64,000 nt of DNA from Flavobacteriaceae bacterium (GCA_004762155.1 SIHP01000005.1:124001-188000); one strand, 5' to 3'; positions 8,223-18,142 are shown, numbered from the stretch's first letter. Translations and numbers: made by a program. The notes: generated by a model not told the origin, from the sequence alone.

Positions 8223-9689
8223 ATGGAAAATTATTTTAACCAATTAGCTTTAAGAGAGCAGTTAGAACAATTAGGTAAGTGTAGATTCATGGATTCATCT
8301 GAATTTAATGATGGAATTGAAGCTTTAAAAGGTAAAAAAGTAGTTATCGTTGGGTGTGGTGCTCAAGGATTAAACCAAGGGTTAAACATGAGAGATTCTG
8401 GTTTAGATATTTCTTATGCTTTACGTGAAGGTGCAATTAAAAATAAAAGACAATCATTCATTAATGCTTCAGAAAATAATTTTACTGTAGGTACTTACGA
8501 AGAATTATTACCAACTGCAGATGTTGTTTGTAACTTAACACCAGATAAGCAACATACAAATGTTGTAAATACAGTAATGCCTTTAATGAAAAAAGGAGCA
8601 ACATTAACGTATTCTCATGGTTTCAATATTGTTGAAGAAGGTACGCAAGTTCGTGAAGACTTAACGGTAATTATGGTAGCTCCAAAATGTCCAGGTTCTG
8701 AAGTACGTGAAGAATATAAAAGAGGATTTGGTGTACCTACTTTAATTGCTGTTCACCCAGAAAATGATCCTGAAGGAAAAGGTTTAGCTCAAGCTAAGGC
8801 CTATGCATTTGCTACTGGAGGTAACAGAGCTGGTGTATTAGAATCATCTTTCGTTGCAGAGGTAAAATCTGATTTAATGGGAGAACAAACTATCCTATGT
8901 GGTTTATTACAAACTGGAGCTATTTTATCTTTTGATAAAATGGTTGAAGAAGGTATTGAGCCAGGGTATGCATCTAAATTAATCCAATATGGTTGGGAAA
9001 CTATTACTGAGGCTTTAAAGCACGGTGGTATTACAAACATGATGGATCGTTTGTCTAATCCTGCAAAAATTAAAGCTTTTGAATTATCAGAAGAATTAAA
9101 AGATATCATGCGTCCTTTATTCAACAAGCATATGGATGATATTATTTCTGGTCATTTCTCTAAAACTATGATGGAAGACTGGGCTAATGATGATAAAAAC
9201 TTATTAGGTTGGAGAGCCGCTACTGGTGAAACTAACTTTGAGAAAACTCCTGCTGGAAATGTAGAAATTGACGAGCAAGAGTATTTTGATCATGGTGTTT
9301 TATTAGTTGCTTTTGTAAAGTCAGGTGTAGAATTAGCTTTCGAAGCAATGACTGCTGCAGGTATTATTGAAGCTTCTGCGTACTATGAATCTTTACACGA
9401 AACTCCTTTAATTGCAAACACTATTGCACGTAAGAAGTTATACGAAATGAATAGCGTAATTTCCGATACTGCTGAGTACGGATGTTATTTATTTGACCAT
9501 GCTTGTAAACCTTTATTAACTGATTTTATGAAAACAGTTAAAACAGATATTATTGGTAAACCTTATACTTCTGCAAATGGAGTTGACAACCAACAGTTAA
9601 TCGCTGTAAATAATGCAATAAGAAACCATCCAGTAGAAAAAGTTGGAGCTGTTTTAAGAGCTTCTATGACTGCGATGAAAAAAATATAA
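8223..9689 (+). CDS. ilvC: Ketol-acid reductoisomerase, class II (long form)
   Basis: The 488-residue protein isomerises and reduces acetolactate/acetohydroxybutyrate with NADPH and Mg2+. The Rossmann loop is [21 protein letters not shown] near residue 50, split here as [11 protein letters not shown], and metal-binding acidic segments occur in the duplicated C-terminal knot domain (for example [13 protein letters not shown]). The length matches the long, E. coli-type class rather than the 330-residue short class. It is fourth in the ilv operon. Confidence 0.97.
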   Translation: MENYFNQLALREQLEQLGKCRFMDSSEFNDGIEALKGKKVVIVGCGAQGLNQGLNMRDSGLDISYALREGAIKNKRQSFINASENNFTVGTYEELLPTADVVCNLTPDKQHTNVVNTVMPLMKKGATLTYSHGFNIVEEGTQVREDLTVIMVAPKCPGSEVREEYKRGFGVPTLIAVHPENDPEGKGLAQAKAYAFATGGNRAGVLESSFVAEVKSDLMGEQTILCGLLQTGAILSFDKMVEEGIEPGYASKLIQYGWETITEALKHGGITNMMDRLSNPAKIKAFELSEELKDIMRPLFNKHMDDIISGHFSKTMMEDWANDDKNLLGWRAATGETNFEKTPAGNVEIDEQEYFDHGVLLVAFVKSGVELAFEAMTAAGIIEASAYYESLHETPLIANTIARKKLYEMNSVISDTAEYGCYLFDHACKPLLTDFMKTVKTDIIGKPYTSANGVDNQQLIAVNNAIRNHPVEKVGAVLRASMTAMKKI

Positions 9690-9696
9690 TTGTAAC

Positions 9697-10956
9697 ATGA
9701 AGGAAAACATATATTTTCCAAAATTAGAAGATGTTAAGGAAGCCGCAACTACACTAAAAGGTGTAGTTGCGGTTACTCCTTTAATGCATAGCTTTACGTA
9801 TTCAAAAGAGTTTGATGCCAACATACTTTTAAAACGAGAAGACTTACAGCAAGTACGTTCTTACAAAATCAGAGGTGCTTACAACAAAATAAACTCATTA
9901 ACCAAAGATGAGTTAGTAAATGGTATTGTTTGTGCAAGTGCAGGAAATCATGCGCAAGGTGTGGCTTTAGCTTGTAGTAAAAAACAAATTTATGGTACTA
10001 TTTTCATGCCTGCTCCAACACCAAAACAAAAAGTAGAACAAGTAAAAATGTTTGGTGCTAATTTTGTAGATATTCAACTAATTGGAGATACTTTTGATGA
10101 TTCTTATATTGCTGCAAAACAACATTGTGATAACCTAAAGAAAACTTTTGTACACCCTTTTGATGATCCTAAAATTATTGAAGGACAAGCAACAGTTGGT
10201 TTAGAGATTATTGATCAAGCTACAGAACCTATAGATTATGTTTTTGTTCCTGTTGGAGGTGGAGGGCTTTCATCTGGACTCTCATCTATCTTTAAATTGC
10301 TTTCACCAAACACCAAAGTAATTGGTATAGAGCCAGAAGGAGCTCCTTCTATGCAAAAAGCAATTACCTTAAATGACAATATTAAACTTAACAAAATAGA
10401 CAAGTTTGTAGATGGAGCTGCAGTACAACAAGTTGGTAGCTTAACCTATAAAATCTGTAAAGAAAATTTACACGCTATGGTTACTGTTCCTGAAGGAAAA
10501 GTATGCCAAACTATTTTAGATTTATATAACAAAGATGCTATTGTTGTTGAACCTGCTGGTGCATTAACTATTGCTGCTTTAGATTTATACAAGGAAGAAA
10601 TTAAAGGTAAAAATGTAGTTTGTATAATTAGTGGGAGTAATAATGATATTACAAGAACTGCTGAAATAAAAGAGCGTGCCTTATTATATGGAGGCTTAAA
10701 ACATTATTTCATTATTCGTTTTCCTCAAAGAGCTGGTGCCTTAAGAGAATTTGTTCGAGATATTTTAAGTGATAAAGATAATATTACATTCTTTGAATAC
10801 TCTAAGAAAAATAATAGAGAAAGTGCTCCTGCTGTTGTAGGCATTGAATTATTAAGCAAAGATGATTTAGAACCTTTAATTAGCCGAATGAAAGAGCGTA
10901 ACTTCTTTGGAGAATACTTAAATGACAAGCCTGATTTATTTGAATTTTTAGTTTAA
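9697..10956 (+). CDS. ilvA: Threonine dehydratase (biosynthetic)
   Basis: The 419-residue PLP enzyme deaminates threonine to 2-oxobutyrate, the first isoleucine-specific step. The PLP lysine is in QVRSYKIRGAYNK, and the phosphate loop is VGGGGLSSGLSS. A single C-terminal ACT-like regulatory domain (from about residue 340, RFPQRAGALREF) matches the shorter biosynthetic form. It closes the ilv operon 7 nt after ilvC and is followed by a two-way terminator. Confidence 0.96.
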   Translation: MKENIYFPKLEDVKEAATTLKGVVAVTPLMHSFTYSKEFDANILLKREDLQQVRSYKIRGAYNKINSLTKDELVNGIVCASAGNHAQGVALACSKKQIYGTIFMPAPTPKQKVEQVKMFGANFVDIQLIGDTFDDSYIAAKQHCDNLKKTFVHPFDDPKIIEGQATVGLEIIDQATEPIDYVFVPVGGGGLSSGLSSIFKLLSPNTKVIGIEPEGAPSMQKAITLNDNIKLNKIDKFVDGAAVQQVGSLTYKICKENLHAMVTVPEGKVCQTILDLYNKDAIVVEPAGALTIAALDLYKEEIKGKNVVCIISGSNNDITRTAEIKERALLYGGLKHYFIIRFPQRAGALREFVRDILSDKDNITFFEYSKKNNRESAPAVVGIELLSKDDLEPLISRMKERNFFGEYLNDKPDLFEFLV

Positions 10957-11037
10957 CTTCTATAAAGACAACACATACAATTCAACTATTTTTTTACTTT
11001 TATTTAACTACGAACTTTAAACAATCTCACATTAAAT

Positions 11038-11052
11038 CGCTAACAATTAGCG
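11038..11052. other. Short inverted repeat downstream of ilvA
   Basis: CGCTAA-CAA-TTAGCG forms a perfect 6-bp inverted repeat 80 nt after ilvA and 16 nt before the terminator. It could be an RNA hairpin that protects the 3' end or a chance match; no role can be assigned. Confidence 0.3.
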
Positions 11053-11067
11053 CTGTATTTAATAACC

Positions 11068-11107
11068 AAAAACACCTTTTTACATTATAATGTAAAAAGG
11101 TGTTTTT
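11068..11107. terminator. Bidirectional terminator between ilvA and hisI
   Basis: Perfect 18-bp arms around a TATA loop, with A and T runs at the two outer ends, lie between the convergent ilvA (plus) and hisI (minus) genes, so the hairpin can terminate both. Confidence 0.92.
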
Positions 11108-11108
11108 G

Positions 11109-11525
11109 TTATTTCATATCATCAATAAACTTAAGTTTATTTTGATCCATATCAATTTCTCTGTAAAAACAAGCCTTTCGGTGTTTCCCTTTTTCATTAT
11201 AAGTATGACAAACACCATCCCCCAACAATGTAACCTGATATACAATTGCATCTTGATCACAATCAATCAAAATTCTATCTATACTAAGAAAATCACCAGA
11301 TGTTTCTCCTTTTGTCCAAAGTTTTTTACGAGAAGTACTCCAGAATGTTGCCTTTTTAATTTTTAAAGTTTTACTTAACGCCTCTTTATTTACAGATGCT
11401 AACATTAAAAGTTGACCAGTAGTTGTTTCTTGTACAGCAACCGGTAGCAAACCATCTCGCTTATTAAATTGAAGATTTATCAACAAACTTTCTTCCAATT
11501 CGTTTATTTCTTTTGCTATTAACAT
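11109..11525 (-). CDS. hisI: Phosphoribosyl-AMP cyclohydrolase (HisI), stand-alone
   Basis: The 138-residue protein matches HisI, which hydrolyses phosphoribosyl-AMP in histidine synthesis. It keeps WSTSRKKLWTKGETSG, the Mg2+-binding aspartates in DCDQD, and the three Zn2+-ligand cysteines expected for the family (DCDQD, GVCHT, KACFY). No HisE domain is fused. It is not in a his operon; it overlaps the DUF1826 gene by 7 nt. HisI paralogues beside DUF1826 genes are known members of zinc-starvation regulons, so I infer a backup copy expressed under low zinc rather than the main histidine enzyme. Confidence 0.88.
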   Translation of the reverse strand: MLIAKEINELEESLLINLQFNKRDGLLPVAVQETTTGQLLMLASVNKEALSKTLKIKKATFWSTSRKKLWTKGETSGDFLSIDRILIDCDQDAIVYQVTLLGDGVCHTYNEKGKHRKACFYREIDMDQNKLKFIDDMK

Positions 11526-12154
11526 GTTTTTATAAATTCTTCCGTATCAATACGTAGTAATAATCTTTTTTCACTTTTTTCAATAGTAGAGCTTCGATGA
11601 ACAATTGCTTTAGTTGTTTTATTTTGATACGCAGTTCCTTTTAATATAATTACATCTCCTGTTTCAACTTGCTTTATGTCATCTTTATTAATTACAATAG
11701 ACTCATTACCTTGATAAGTATTTAATGCCTTTCGGTCAATATTATCTTCTGTCAACCATAAAGTCCCTTCACCAGCATAAGTACAAAGTATTCGTAAATC
11801 ATTCACATCTGTATGAAATCTCCTACACATATTGGTATTTATAGTCGCTATAAGCAATTGAAATCGTTTAACACCTGTGATTTCTTTAAAAAGAGATAAG
11901 AGATGTTCAATATCTTTTATTATCATATGGAATTCATCAACATTAATTACTTTTGTTATTTCACCCAAAATAGTAGTAATATCTCCACTTGATTTAAACT
12001 CAATATTTCGCTTTAAAAGAGCATTAGCATCCTTTTCAAACCTGTTTACATTTCTATTATAAATAGCTATATTTATATCTTTTTGATGAATATCTCTTAG
12101 TATTTCAGCAGACAAACCTTTTTTCCAATTTTCAACTATCGTTGTCGTTTTCAT
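11519..12154 (-). CDS. DUF1826 domain-containing protein
   Basis: The 211-residue soluble protein resembles the DUF1826 family: the conserved centre contains MCRRFHTDVNDLRILCTYAG and GTLWLTEDN, with histidine, cysteine and acidic residues that could bind metal. The family has no established activity but recurs in Zur-controlled gene clusters with zinc chaperones and zinc-enzyme paralogues. It is translationally coupled to hisI and its promoter carries a palindrome (12205-12217), which supports a metal-response role. Family assignment is from recognised pattern, not from a search. Confidence 0.75.
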   Translation of the reverse strand: MKTTTIVENWKKGLSAEILRDIHQKDINIAIYNRNVNRFEKDANALLKRNIEFKSSGDITTILGEITKVINVDEFHMIIKDIEHLLSLFKEITGVKRFQLLIATINTNMCRRFHTDVNDLRILCTYAGEGTLWLTEDNIDRKALNTYQGNESIVINKDDIKQVETGDVIILKGTAYQNKTTKAIVHRSSTIEKSEKRLLLRIDTEEFIKTC

Positions 12155-12204
12155 ACTTACATTTTTAAATACGATTCCATTATATAATTAAGTTTTCAGT
12201 TAAC

Positions 12205-12224
12205 GCAACTAAGTTGCAAAAGTA
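12205..12224 (-). promoter_or_regulatory. Promoter of DUF1826-hisI with overlapping 13-bp palindrome (candidate Zur-type operator)
   Basis: On the minus strand a full -7 match TACTTTTG (12224-12217) runs directly into the perfect palindrome GCAACTTAGTTGC (12217-12205), which would cover the transcription start. A repressor bound there would block transcription. Its position and symmetry (6-1-6) suit a dimeric Fur/Zur-family repressor; the identity of the regulator is inferred from the genes it controls. Confidence 0.65.
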
Positions 12225-12293
12225 ATTGATTGTTTTCATATTTTTACATATTCATAAAAATGATTTTATATAATAATCAATAATTTAACGGAA

Positions 12294-12827
12294 TTGGGAA
12301 AAATAAAAATAGGAATTATTAATGTATCTGATCGTGCTAGTATGGGGATTTATGAAGATTTACCAGGAAAAGAAGTTCGTAAACTTTTAAACTTATGGCT
12401 TACGAATGAATGGGAAGAAGAATATAAAGTTATTCCAGATGAGCAAAATTTATTAGAAAAAGCAATGATAGATATGACAGATCATAAAGATTGCTGCTTG
12501 GTTATTACTACAGGCGGCACAGGTCCAGCTGTTCGAGATGTAACACCTGAAGCTACAATAGCAGTTTGCGAAAAATTACTTCCAGGATTTGGTGAACAAA
12601 TGAGACAGGCCAGCTTGCAATATGTTCCAACAGCTATACTTTCTAGACAAACTTCTGGAATCAGAGGTAAAACATTAATTGTTAACCTACCTGGCAAACC
12701 AAAAGCCATTAAAGAATGCCTTGAGGTCGTATTTCCTGCTATTCCTTATTGTATTGACTTGTTAGAAGGTCCTTTTCTAAAAACCAACGAGAATGAAATG
12801 AAAATATTTCGTCCACGTAAAAGTTAA
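12294..12827 (+). CDS. mog: Molybdopterin adenylyltransferase (MogA/MoaB family)
   Basis: The 177-residue protein matches MogA, which adenylylates molybdopterin before metal insertion. It starts KIKIGIINVSDRASMGIYED, has the substrate loop TTGGTGPAVRDVTPEA and the NLPGKPKAI motif. The only start that keeps the conserved first strand is TTG at 12294; no ATG lies upstream in frame before a stop at 12261. It is divergent from the DUF1826 operon and no other molybdenum cofactor genes are in the window. Confidence 0.88.
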   Translation: MGKIKIGIINVSDRASMGIYEDLPGKEVRKLLNLWLTNEWEEEYKVIPDEQNLLEKAMIDMTDHKDCCLVITTGGTGPAVRDVTPEATIAVCEKLLPGFGEQMRQASLQYVPTAILSRQTSGIRGKTLIVNLPGKPKAIKECLEVVFPAIPYCIDLLEGPFLKTNENEMKIFRPRKS

Positions 12828-12934
12828 TTTTTAAAACAAAAAGTATTCCATCTAAAATAAAATTAAAATAAATTAGGTTTTTAAATTTTATTTATTGAAT
12901 ATTTGCATTCACAAAGTTCAATAACTTATTGAAA

Positions 12935-13061
12935 TGTTATCAAGAAAGGTGGAGGGATTAGACCCTATGAAACCTTAGCAACCCTTTGTATGTGATGCAA
13001 TCTATTCAACACAACAAAGAAGGTGCTAAATTCTACCCATTAATTTTTTGGATAGATAACA
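12935..13061 (+). promoter_or_regulatory. SAM-I (S-box) riboswitch upstream of metY
   Basis: P1 arms TGTTATC (12935-12941) and GATAACA (13055-13061) enclose the conserved S-box core: AAGAAAGGTGGAGGGA, GACCC, ATGAAACC, TTAGCAACC and AAGGTGCTAAATTC. SAM binding to this family lowers expression of methionine genes. After P1 only an AT-rich hairpin (about 13068-13090) and T-rich stretches follow, so whether control is by termination or by translation is not clear. An AATATTTG -7-like element lies at 12898-12905. Confidence 0.96.
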
Positions 13062-13188
13062 AAACATAAATTTTCTGAAATTAGAAATTTTATATTTTCT
13101 TTTTAACTTTTTTCTTTATAAGTACATCAAATTTTGATGCATTTGACTTTTGTTTTAATTTAATTTATTAACTCAAAAAACTAGAAAA

Positions 13189-14463
13189 ATGAGTACTCAA
13201 AAATTAGCAACTAACGCATTACATGCAGGACATGATGTTACACAAAACGGAGGAGCAAGAGCTGTTCCTATTTACCAAACATCTTCTTATGTTTTTAACG
13301 ATTCTGATCATGCAGCAAATCTTTTCTCTTTAAAAGAATTAGGGTTTATTTACACACGTTTAAATAACCCAACAAATCAAATTTTACAAGAACGTTTAGC
13401 TGCTGTAGAAGGAGGAATCGGAGCTGTAGTATTTGCTTCTGGAACATCAGCAATATCAACATGTTTTTTAACTTTATTAAAAGCAGGTGATCATATTGTT
13501 GCTTCTAGTAGTTTATATGGTGGAACATACAACTTACTGAATGTTACATTACCAAGATTAGGTATTACCACTACATTTGTAGATGCTTCTAATCCTGATA
13601 ATTTTGCAAATGCTATCCAAGACAATACTAGAGCCTTTTTTGTAGAATCTTTAGGAAATCCTAAATTAGATGTTTTAGATTTAGAAGCAATTTCTTCACA
13701 TGCTAAAAAAGCTGAAGTTCCTTTTATTGTTGACAATACAGTAGCCACTCCTGCCCTATTGAACCCGATTAAACACGGAGCCAACTTAGTAATTCATTCA
13801 TTAACAAAATACATAGGAGGACAAGGAACGTCATTAGGTGGAGCTATTGTAGATGCTGGTAATTTTAACTGGGCTAACGGAAAATTTCCAGAATTCACAG
13901 AACCTTCTGCTGGATACCATGGATTAGTATATCATGAAACTTTAGGTGCCGCTGCATTTACTTTTAAGTTAATTTTAGAAGGATTACGAGATTTTGGTGG
14001 AGCCTTAAGCCCTACAAATGCATTTAATATTATTCAAGGTCTAGAAACCCTACCTGTTAGAATAAAACAACATAGCGAAAATGCACTAGCATTAGCAGAG
14101 TGGTTAGAAAAACAAGAAGAAGTTGCTTGGGTAAACTACCCTGGATTAGAAAGCAGCAAATACAAAAAACTTGCTGACAAGTATTTACCTAAAGGAAAAA
14201 GCGGAATAGTTACTTTTGGTGCTAAAGGCGGATTTGAAGCTGCTAAAACCATAGCCAACAAAACACAAGTATTTTCTTTATTAGCTAATATTGGTGATAC
14301 TAAATCATTAATTATCCATCCAGCAAGTACTACACATCAGCAATTAGACGAGACACAACAAGCAAGTGCTGGTGTTTCTCAAGATTTAATTCGTTTATCT
14401 GTAGGTATTGAAGACCTTGAAGATTTAAAAATAGATTTAAAAGCAGCTTTTTCTGAAATATAA
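13189..14463 (+). CDS. metY: O-acetylhomoserine sulfhydrylase
   Basis: The 424-residue PLP enzyme makes homocysteine from O-acetylhomoserine and sulfide. It has the N-terminal ALHAGHD and AVPIYQTSSYVF, the cofactor loop FASGTSAIST and the PLP lysine in IHSLTKYIGGQGTSLGG. The long insert GNFNWANGKFPEF and total length mark the MetY branch of the Cys/Met PLP family. It is the first gene under the SAM riboswitch and 72 nt before the metX-thrA fusion. Confidence 0.94.
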   Translation: MSTQKLATNALHAGHDVTQNGGARAVPIYQTSSYVFNDSDHAANLFSLKELGFIYTRLNNPTNQILQERLAAVEGGIGAVVFASGTSAISTCFLTLLKAGDHIVASSSLYGGTYNLLNVTLPRLGITTTFVDASNPDNFANAIQDNTRAFFVESLGNPKLDVLDLEAISSHAKKAEVPFIVDNTVATPALLNPIKHGANLVIHSLTKYIGGQGTSLGGAIVDAGNFNWANGKFPEFTEPSAGYHGLVYHETLGAAAFTFKLILEGLRDFGGALSPTNAFNIIQGLETLPVRIKQHSENALALAEWLEKQEEVAWVNYPGLESSKYKKLADKYLPKGKSGIVTFGAKGGFEAAKTIANKTQVFSLLANIGDTKSLIIHPASTTHQQLDETQQASAGVSQDLIRLSVGIEDLEDLKIDLKAAFSEI

Positions 14464-14535
14464 TATATCTAAACCATGAATTTTAGCCCTAACTTTCAAT
14501 ATTAAAAATTCAACATTAAAAACTAAAAACAAAAA

Positions 14536-17500
14536 GTGGAACACCCTTTATCACATATAAAGCTTAACAACTTCACTACAGAAAAAGGAACTTTAATTCC
14601 AGAGATTAACTTGAGCTATCAAGTTTTTGGACAAGAATTAAGTACTGCACCAGTAGTTTTAATCAACCACGCATTAACAGGTAATAGTCATGTTGCTGGT
14701 AAAAATGGTTGGTGGGAAGATATTGTTGGCGAAAAAAAAGCTATTAATACTAATGTTTATACCGTTTTATCTTTTAACATTCCTGGAAATGGTTTTGATG
14801 GTTTTTTAATTGATGACTATAAAAGTTTTATCGCTAGAGATATTGCTACACTTTTTTTAAAAGGACTACAAGAATTAAACATTCAACAATTATTTGCTTT
14901 AGTTGGCGGTTCTTTAGGAGGAGGAATTGCATGGGAAATGGTTGTTATCAACAAAAAGTTAACTAAACATTTCATTCCTGTAGCAACAGATTGGAAATCT
15001 ACGGATTGGTTAATTGCAAATTGTCAAATTCAAGAACAATTTTTAACAAACTCTAGCAATCCAGTTCACGATGCTCGCATGCATGCAATGTTATGTTACA
15101 GAACACCAGAATCTTTTAAAGAACGTTTTCATCGCTCTAAAAATGAAGATTCTAAAATTTTTAATGTAGAAAGCTGGTTATTACATCATGGTAATAAACT
15201 ACAAGAACGCTACCAATTATCTTCCTATAAATTAATGAATCAATTATTAAAAACAATTGATGTTACTGAAGGTGGACAAAAAAACAGTGACTTATTAGAT
15301 CAAATTGATGCCAACATACATATTATTGGTGTAAGTTCAGATTTGTTTTTTACTGCAGAAGAAAATAGAGAAACACATAAAAAACTTGCATTAACAAAAG
15401 AAAACGTAACCTATAACGAAGTAAATTCTGTTCACGGTCATGATGCATTTTTAATAGAATACGATCAATTACAAAAAATTATCGAACCTATTTTTAATAA
15501 AGATTTTAAAGAACGTAAAATGAAAGTTTTAAAGTTTGGTGGAAAATCTTTAGCTAACGGAAAAGGAATAAAAAATGCTATAGAAATTATCGTTAATAAA
15601 TACAATTCGGGAGAAAAGATTACCATTGTAGCTTCTGCTAGAGGGAACTCTACAAACGAATTAGAAACAATTTTAAAAAAAGCTGCTAAAAAGAAATCTT
15701 ACAAAAAAGAATTAAACGCTTTTAAAGAATATCAACTAGCTCCAAATAATGAAATTGATTTTTCTGAAGAATTCTCAACCTTAACAACCATTTTTGAAGG
15801 AGTTTTTCTTTTAGGTGATTTCAGTGAGAAGATTAAAGATGAGGTTTTAGCACAAGGAGAATTACTATCAGTAAAACTTATTGAAAGTTTATTAAAACAA
15901 CAAAACATACCTGCATTAGCAACTGATGCTCGTAAACTAATTATTACTGACGAAAACTTTGGTAATGCACAACCTATTACTGCTATTTCAAAAGAAAATG
16001 TAATTTCACATTTTAAAAACAATAACGGAAATACAGTAAATATTGTTGCTGGTTTTATTGCTGCAAATAAAAAAAATGAAACAACTACATTAGGTCGAAA
16101 CGGAAGTAATTACACAGCCGCTTTATTAGCTAATTATTTAGATGCTGATGAATTACAAAATTACACACATGTAAATGGAATTTTTACAGCAGACCCAAAT
16201 TTAGTTTCTGATGCTAAAAAAATAGAACAACTATCATTTAACGAAGCTAATGAACTCGCTAGTTTTGGTGCTAATATTTTACACGCTAAAACAATTATTC
16301 CTTTATTAGAAAAAAATATCAATCTTAGAATTTTAAATACTTTTAATTTAAAAGACAAGGGAACTTTAGTAACCTCAACATCAACATCAAAAGGAATTAA
16401 ATCTATTTCAACAATTAAAAATGTTGCTATGATTAATTTTGAAGGAAGAGGTTTACTAGGTAAAGTTGGTGTAGATGCCCGTATTTTTAAAACCCTAAGC
16501 GATAGAAGTATTAGTGTAAACATTGTTTCTCAAGGCTCATCGGAAAGAGGAATTGGATTTGTTATTAATGCTGACAAAACGGAAGAAGCAGTTGCAGCTT
16601 TAGAAAAAGAATTCGAAAATGATTTTTACGCACAAGATGTAAATCAAATTTCGGTAATAAACGATGTTGCCGTTATTTCTATCATTGGTCAAAATTTAAG
16701 TGAATTCCACAAACCTTTTAATGCGTTAATTAAAAATCAAATTGTTCCATTATTATTTAACAATACCATCTCTGGAAAAAACGTGAGTTTAGTAGTTAAA
16801 AAAGAACAATTATTTAAAGCCGTGAACGTTATACATGGTCAGGTTTTTGGAGCTGCAAAGAAAGTAAACATTGCTATTTTCGGAAAAGGTTTAGTAGGCG
16901 CAACATTAATTCAACAAATATTAGAAAGTACAGCTTCTATTTTAGAGCGAAGAAAAATTCAGCTAAATGTATTCGCTATCGCTGATTCTAAAAAGGTTTT
17001 ATTCAATAAAAATGGTATCACCAACAATTGGGAAGAAAATTTAACTAATAACGGACAAGAAAACACGTCTATTGAAGATATTATTTCGTTTGCAAACGAG
17101 CATCATTTTGAAAATTTAATTGCAGTTGACAATACAGCAAGTACTTCTTTTGTTAGTAATTATATTCCGCTAATAGAAGTTGGTTTCGATTTGGTTTCCT
17201 GTAATAAAATTGCCAATACCTTGTCTTTTGATTTTTATAAGAAATTAAGAGAAAGCTTAAATCAACATAACAAGCAATATTTATACGAAACCAATGTGGG
17301 TGCTGGTTTACCTTTAATAGATACGATTCGTTTATTACACGAATCTGGAGAAAACATCACCAAAATAAGAGGTGTTTTTTCAGGAACATTAAGCTATCTG
17401 TTTAATTCTTTTTCTGCGGATGATTTGCCTTTTTCGGAAGTTTTGCAAAAGGCTATCGACAAAGGATTTACAGAACCAGACCCAAGAGAAGATTTAAACG

Positions 17501-17940
17501 GAAATGATGTTGGGCGAAAACTATTAATTTTAGCACGTGAATTAGATTTAGAAAATGAATTGGACGATGTGAAAATCAAAAATTTAATTCCAGAAAGCTT
17601 AAGAAACGGAACTACAAAAGACTTTTTAACGAATCTAAAAGCTTTTGATGAAGAATACAAAACCATAAAAAACAATCAACAAAAAGGAAATGTTTTACGT
17701 TATATTGGTGAGTTAGGTGGAGATTTATCACAAGAAAAAGGAAATTTAGATGTAAAACTAGTTTCTGTTTCTCCAGACACACCATTAGGATCGTTAAAAG
17801 GTTCAGATGCTATTTTTGAAATCTATACCGAATCTTACGGAGAACAACCTATTGTAATTCAAGGCGCCGGAGCAGGTTCTAAAGTAACTGCAAGAGGAGT
17901 TTTAGGAGACATTTTACGATTGGCTAAAAATAATAATTAA
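14536..17940 (+). CDS. thrA: Fusion: homoserine O-acetyltransferase-like (MetX) - aspartate kinase - homoserine dehydrogenase
   Basis: The 1134-residue protein joins three enzymes. Residues 1 to about 325 are an alpha/beta-hydrolase of MetX type with nucleophile Ser126 in VGGSLGGG, an acidic residue in GVSSDLFFTAEE and His in VHGHDAFLIE. Met329 begins aspartate kinase (MKVLKFGGKSLANG; TTLGRNGSNYTAAL), with ACT domains around 625-770. Homoserine dehydrogenase starts near 776 (IAIFGKGLVGATL; YETNVGAGLPLIDT; GAGAGSKVTARGV). The kinase signature reads KFGGKS instead of the usual KFGGTS. It could turn aspartyl phosphate flux and homoserine directly into O-acetylhomoserine for the neighbouring metY. 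The start is GTG at 14536; no in-frame ATG precedes it. Bifunctional kinase-dehydrogenases are common; the added MetX part is the unusual piece. Confidence 0.92.
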   Translation: MEHPLSHIKLNNFTTEKGTLIPEINLSYQVFGQELSTAPVVLINHALTGNSHVAGKNGWWEDIVGEKKAINTNVYTVLSFNIPGNGFDGFLIDDYKSFIARDIATLFLKGLQELNIQQLFALVGGSLGGGIAWEMVVINKKLTKHFIPVATDWKSTDWLIANCQIQEQFLTNSSNPVHDARMHAMLCYRTPESFKERFHRSKNEDSKIFNVESWLLHHGNKLQERYQLSSYKLMNQLLKTIDVTEGGQKNSDLLDQIDANIHIIGVSSDLFFTAEENRETHKKLALTKENVTYNEVNSVHGHDAFLIEYDQLQKIIEPIFNKDFKERKMKVLKFGGKSLANGKGIKNAIEIIVNKYNSGEKITIVASARGNSTNELETILKKAAKKKSYKKELNAFKEYQLAPNNEIDFSEEFSTLTTIFEGVFLLGDFSEKIKDEVLAQGELLSVKLIESLLKQQNIPALATDARKLIITDENFGNAQPITAISKENVISHFKNNNGNTVNIVAGFIAANKKNETTTLGRNGSNYTAALLANYLDADELQNYTHVNGIFTADPNLVSDAKKIEQLSFNEANELASFGANILHAKTIIPLLEKNINLRILNTFNLKDKGTLVTSTSTSKGIKSISTIKNVAMINFEGRGLLGKVGVDARIFKTLSDRSISVNIVSQGSSERGIGFVINADKTEEAVAALEKEFENDFYAQDVNQISVINDVAVISIIGQNLSEFHKPFNALIKNQIVPLLFNNTISGKNVSLVVKKEQLFKAVNVIHGQVFGAAKKVNIAIFGKGLVGATLIQQILESTASILERRKIQLNVFAIADSKKVLFNKNGITNNWEENLTNNGQENTSIEDIISFANEHHFENLIAVDNTASTSFVSNYIPLIEVGFDLVSCNKIANTLSFDFYKKLRESLNQHNKQYLYETNVGAGLPLIDTIRLLHESGENITKIRGVFSGTLSYLFNSFSADDLPFSEVLQKAIDKGFTEPDPREDLNGNDVGRKLLILARELDLENELDDVKIKNLIPESLRNGTTKDFLTNLKAFDEEYKTIKNNQQKGNVLRYIGELGGDLSQEKGNLDVKLVSVSPDTPLGSLKGSDAIFEIYTESYGEQPIVIQGAGAGSKVTARGVLGDILRLAKNNN

Positions 17941-18142
17941 AGCATTAAAAGATTGAAGAATTTAAAGATTTAAAAACTATCCATGTTTTAATACTTTAAT
18001 CTTTTCAATAAAAAACAAAATAAACGTCAACCAGAACTTGCTTGTACTGAATTTATTTCAGTCCACTTAAATTCGAAATGACATAATCATAAACAATATT
18101 TTACTGATTGAATTTTTCAATCTTCTAATTTTTCAATAAAAA
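17941..18142. repeat. Repeat-like intergenic sequence before metZ-like gene
   Basis: This 202-nt gap is built of imprecise AT-rich inverted sequences (AGATTGAAGAATTTAAAG against ACTTTAATCTTTTCAAT; GATTGAATTTTTCAATC) and a patch at 18025-18082 that begins CGTCA, contains CAGAACTTG and TTTCAG and ends TGAC. That patch resembles the short dispersed palindromic elements seen between flavobacterial genes. No gene or clear promoter is visible. Confidence 0.45.

Noticed and set aside
11100..11366. Open frame on the plus strand opposite hisI
   Set aside because: It is the antisense shadow of a well-conserved HisI and starts inside the terminator.
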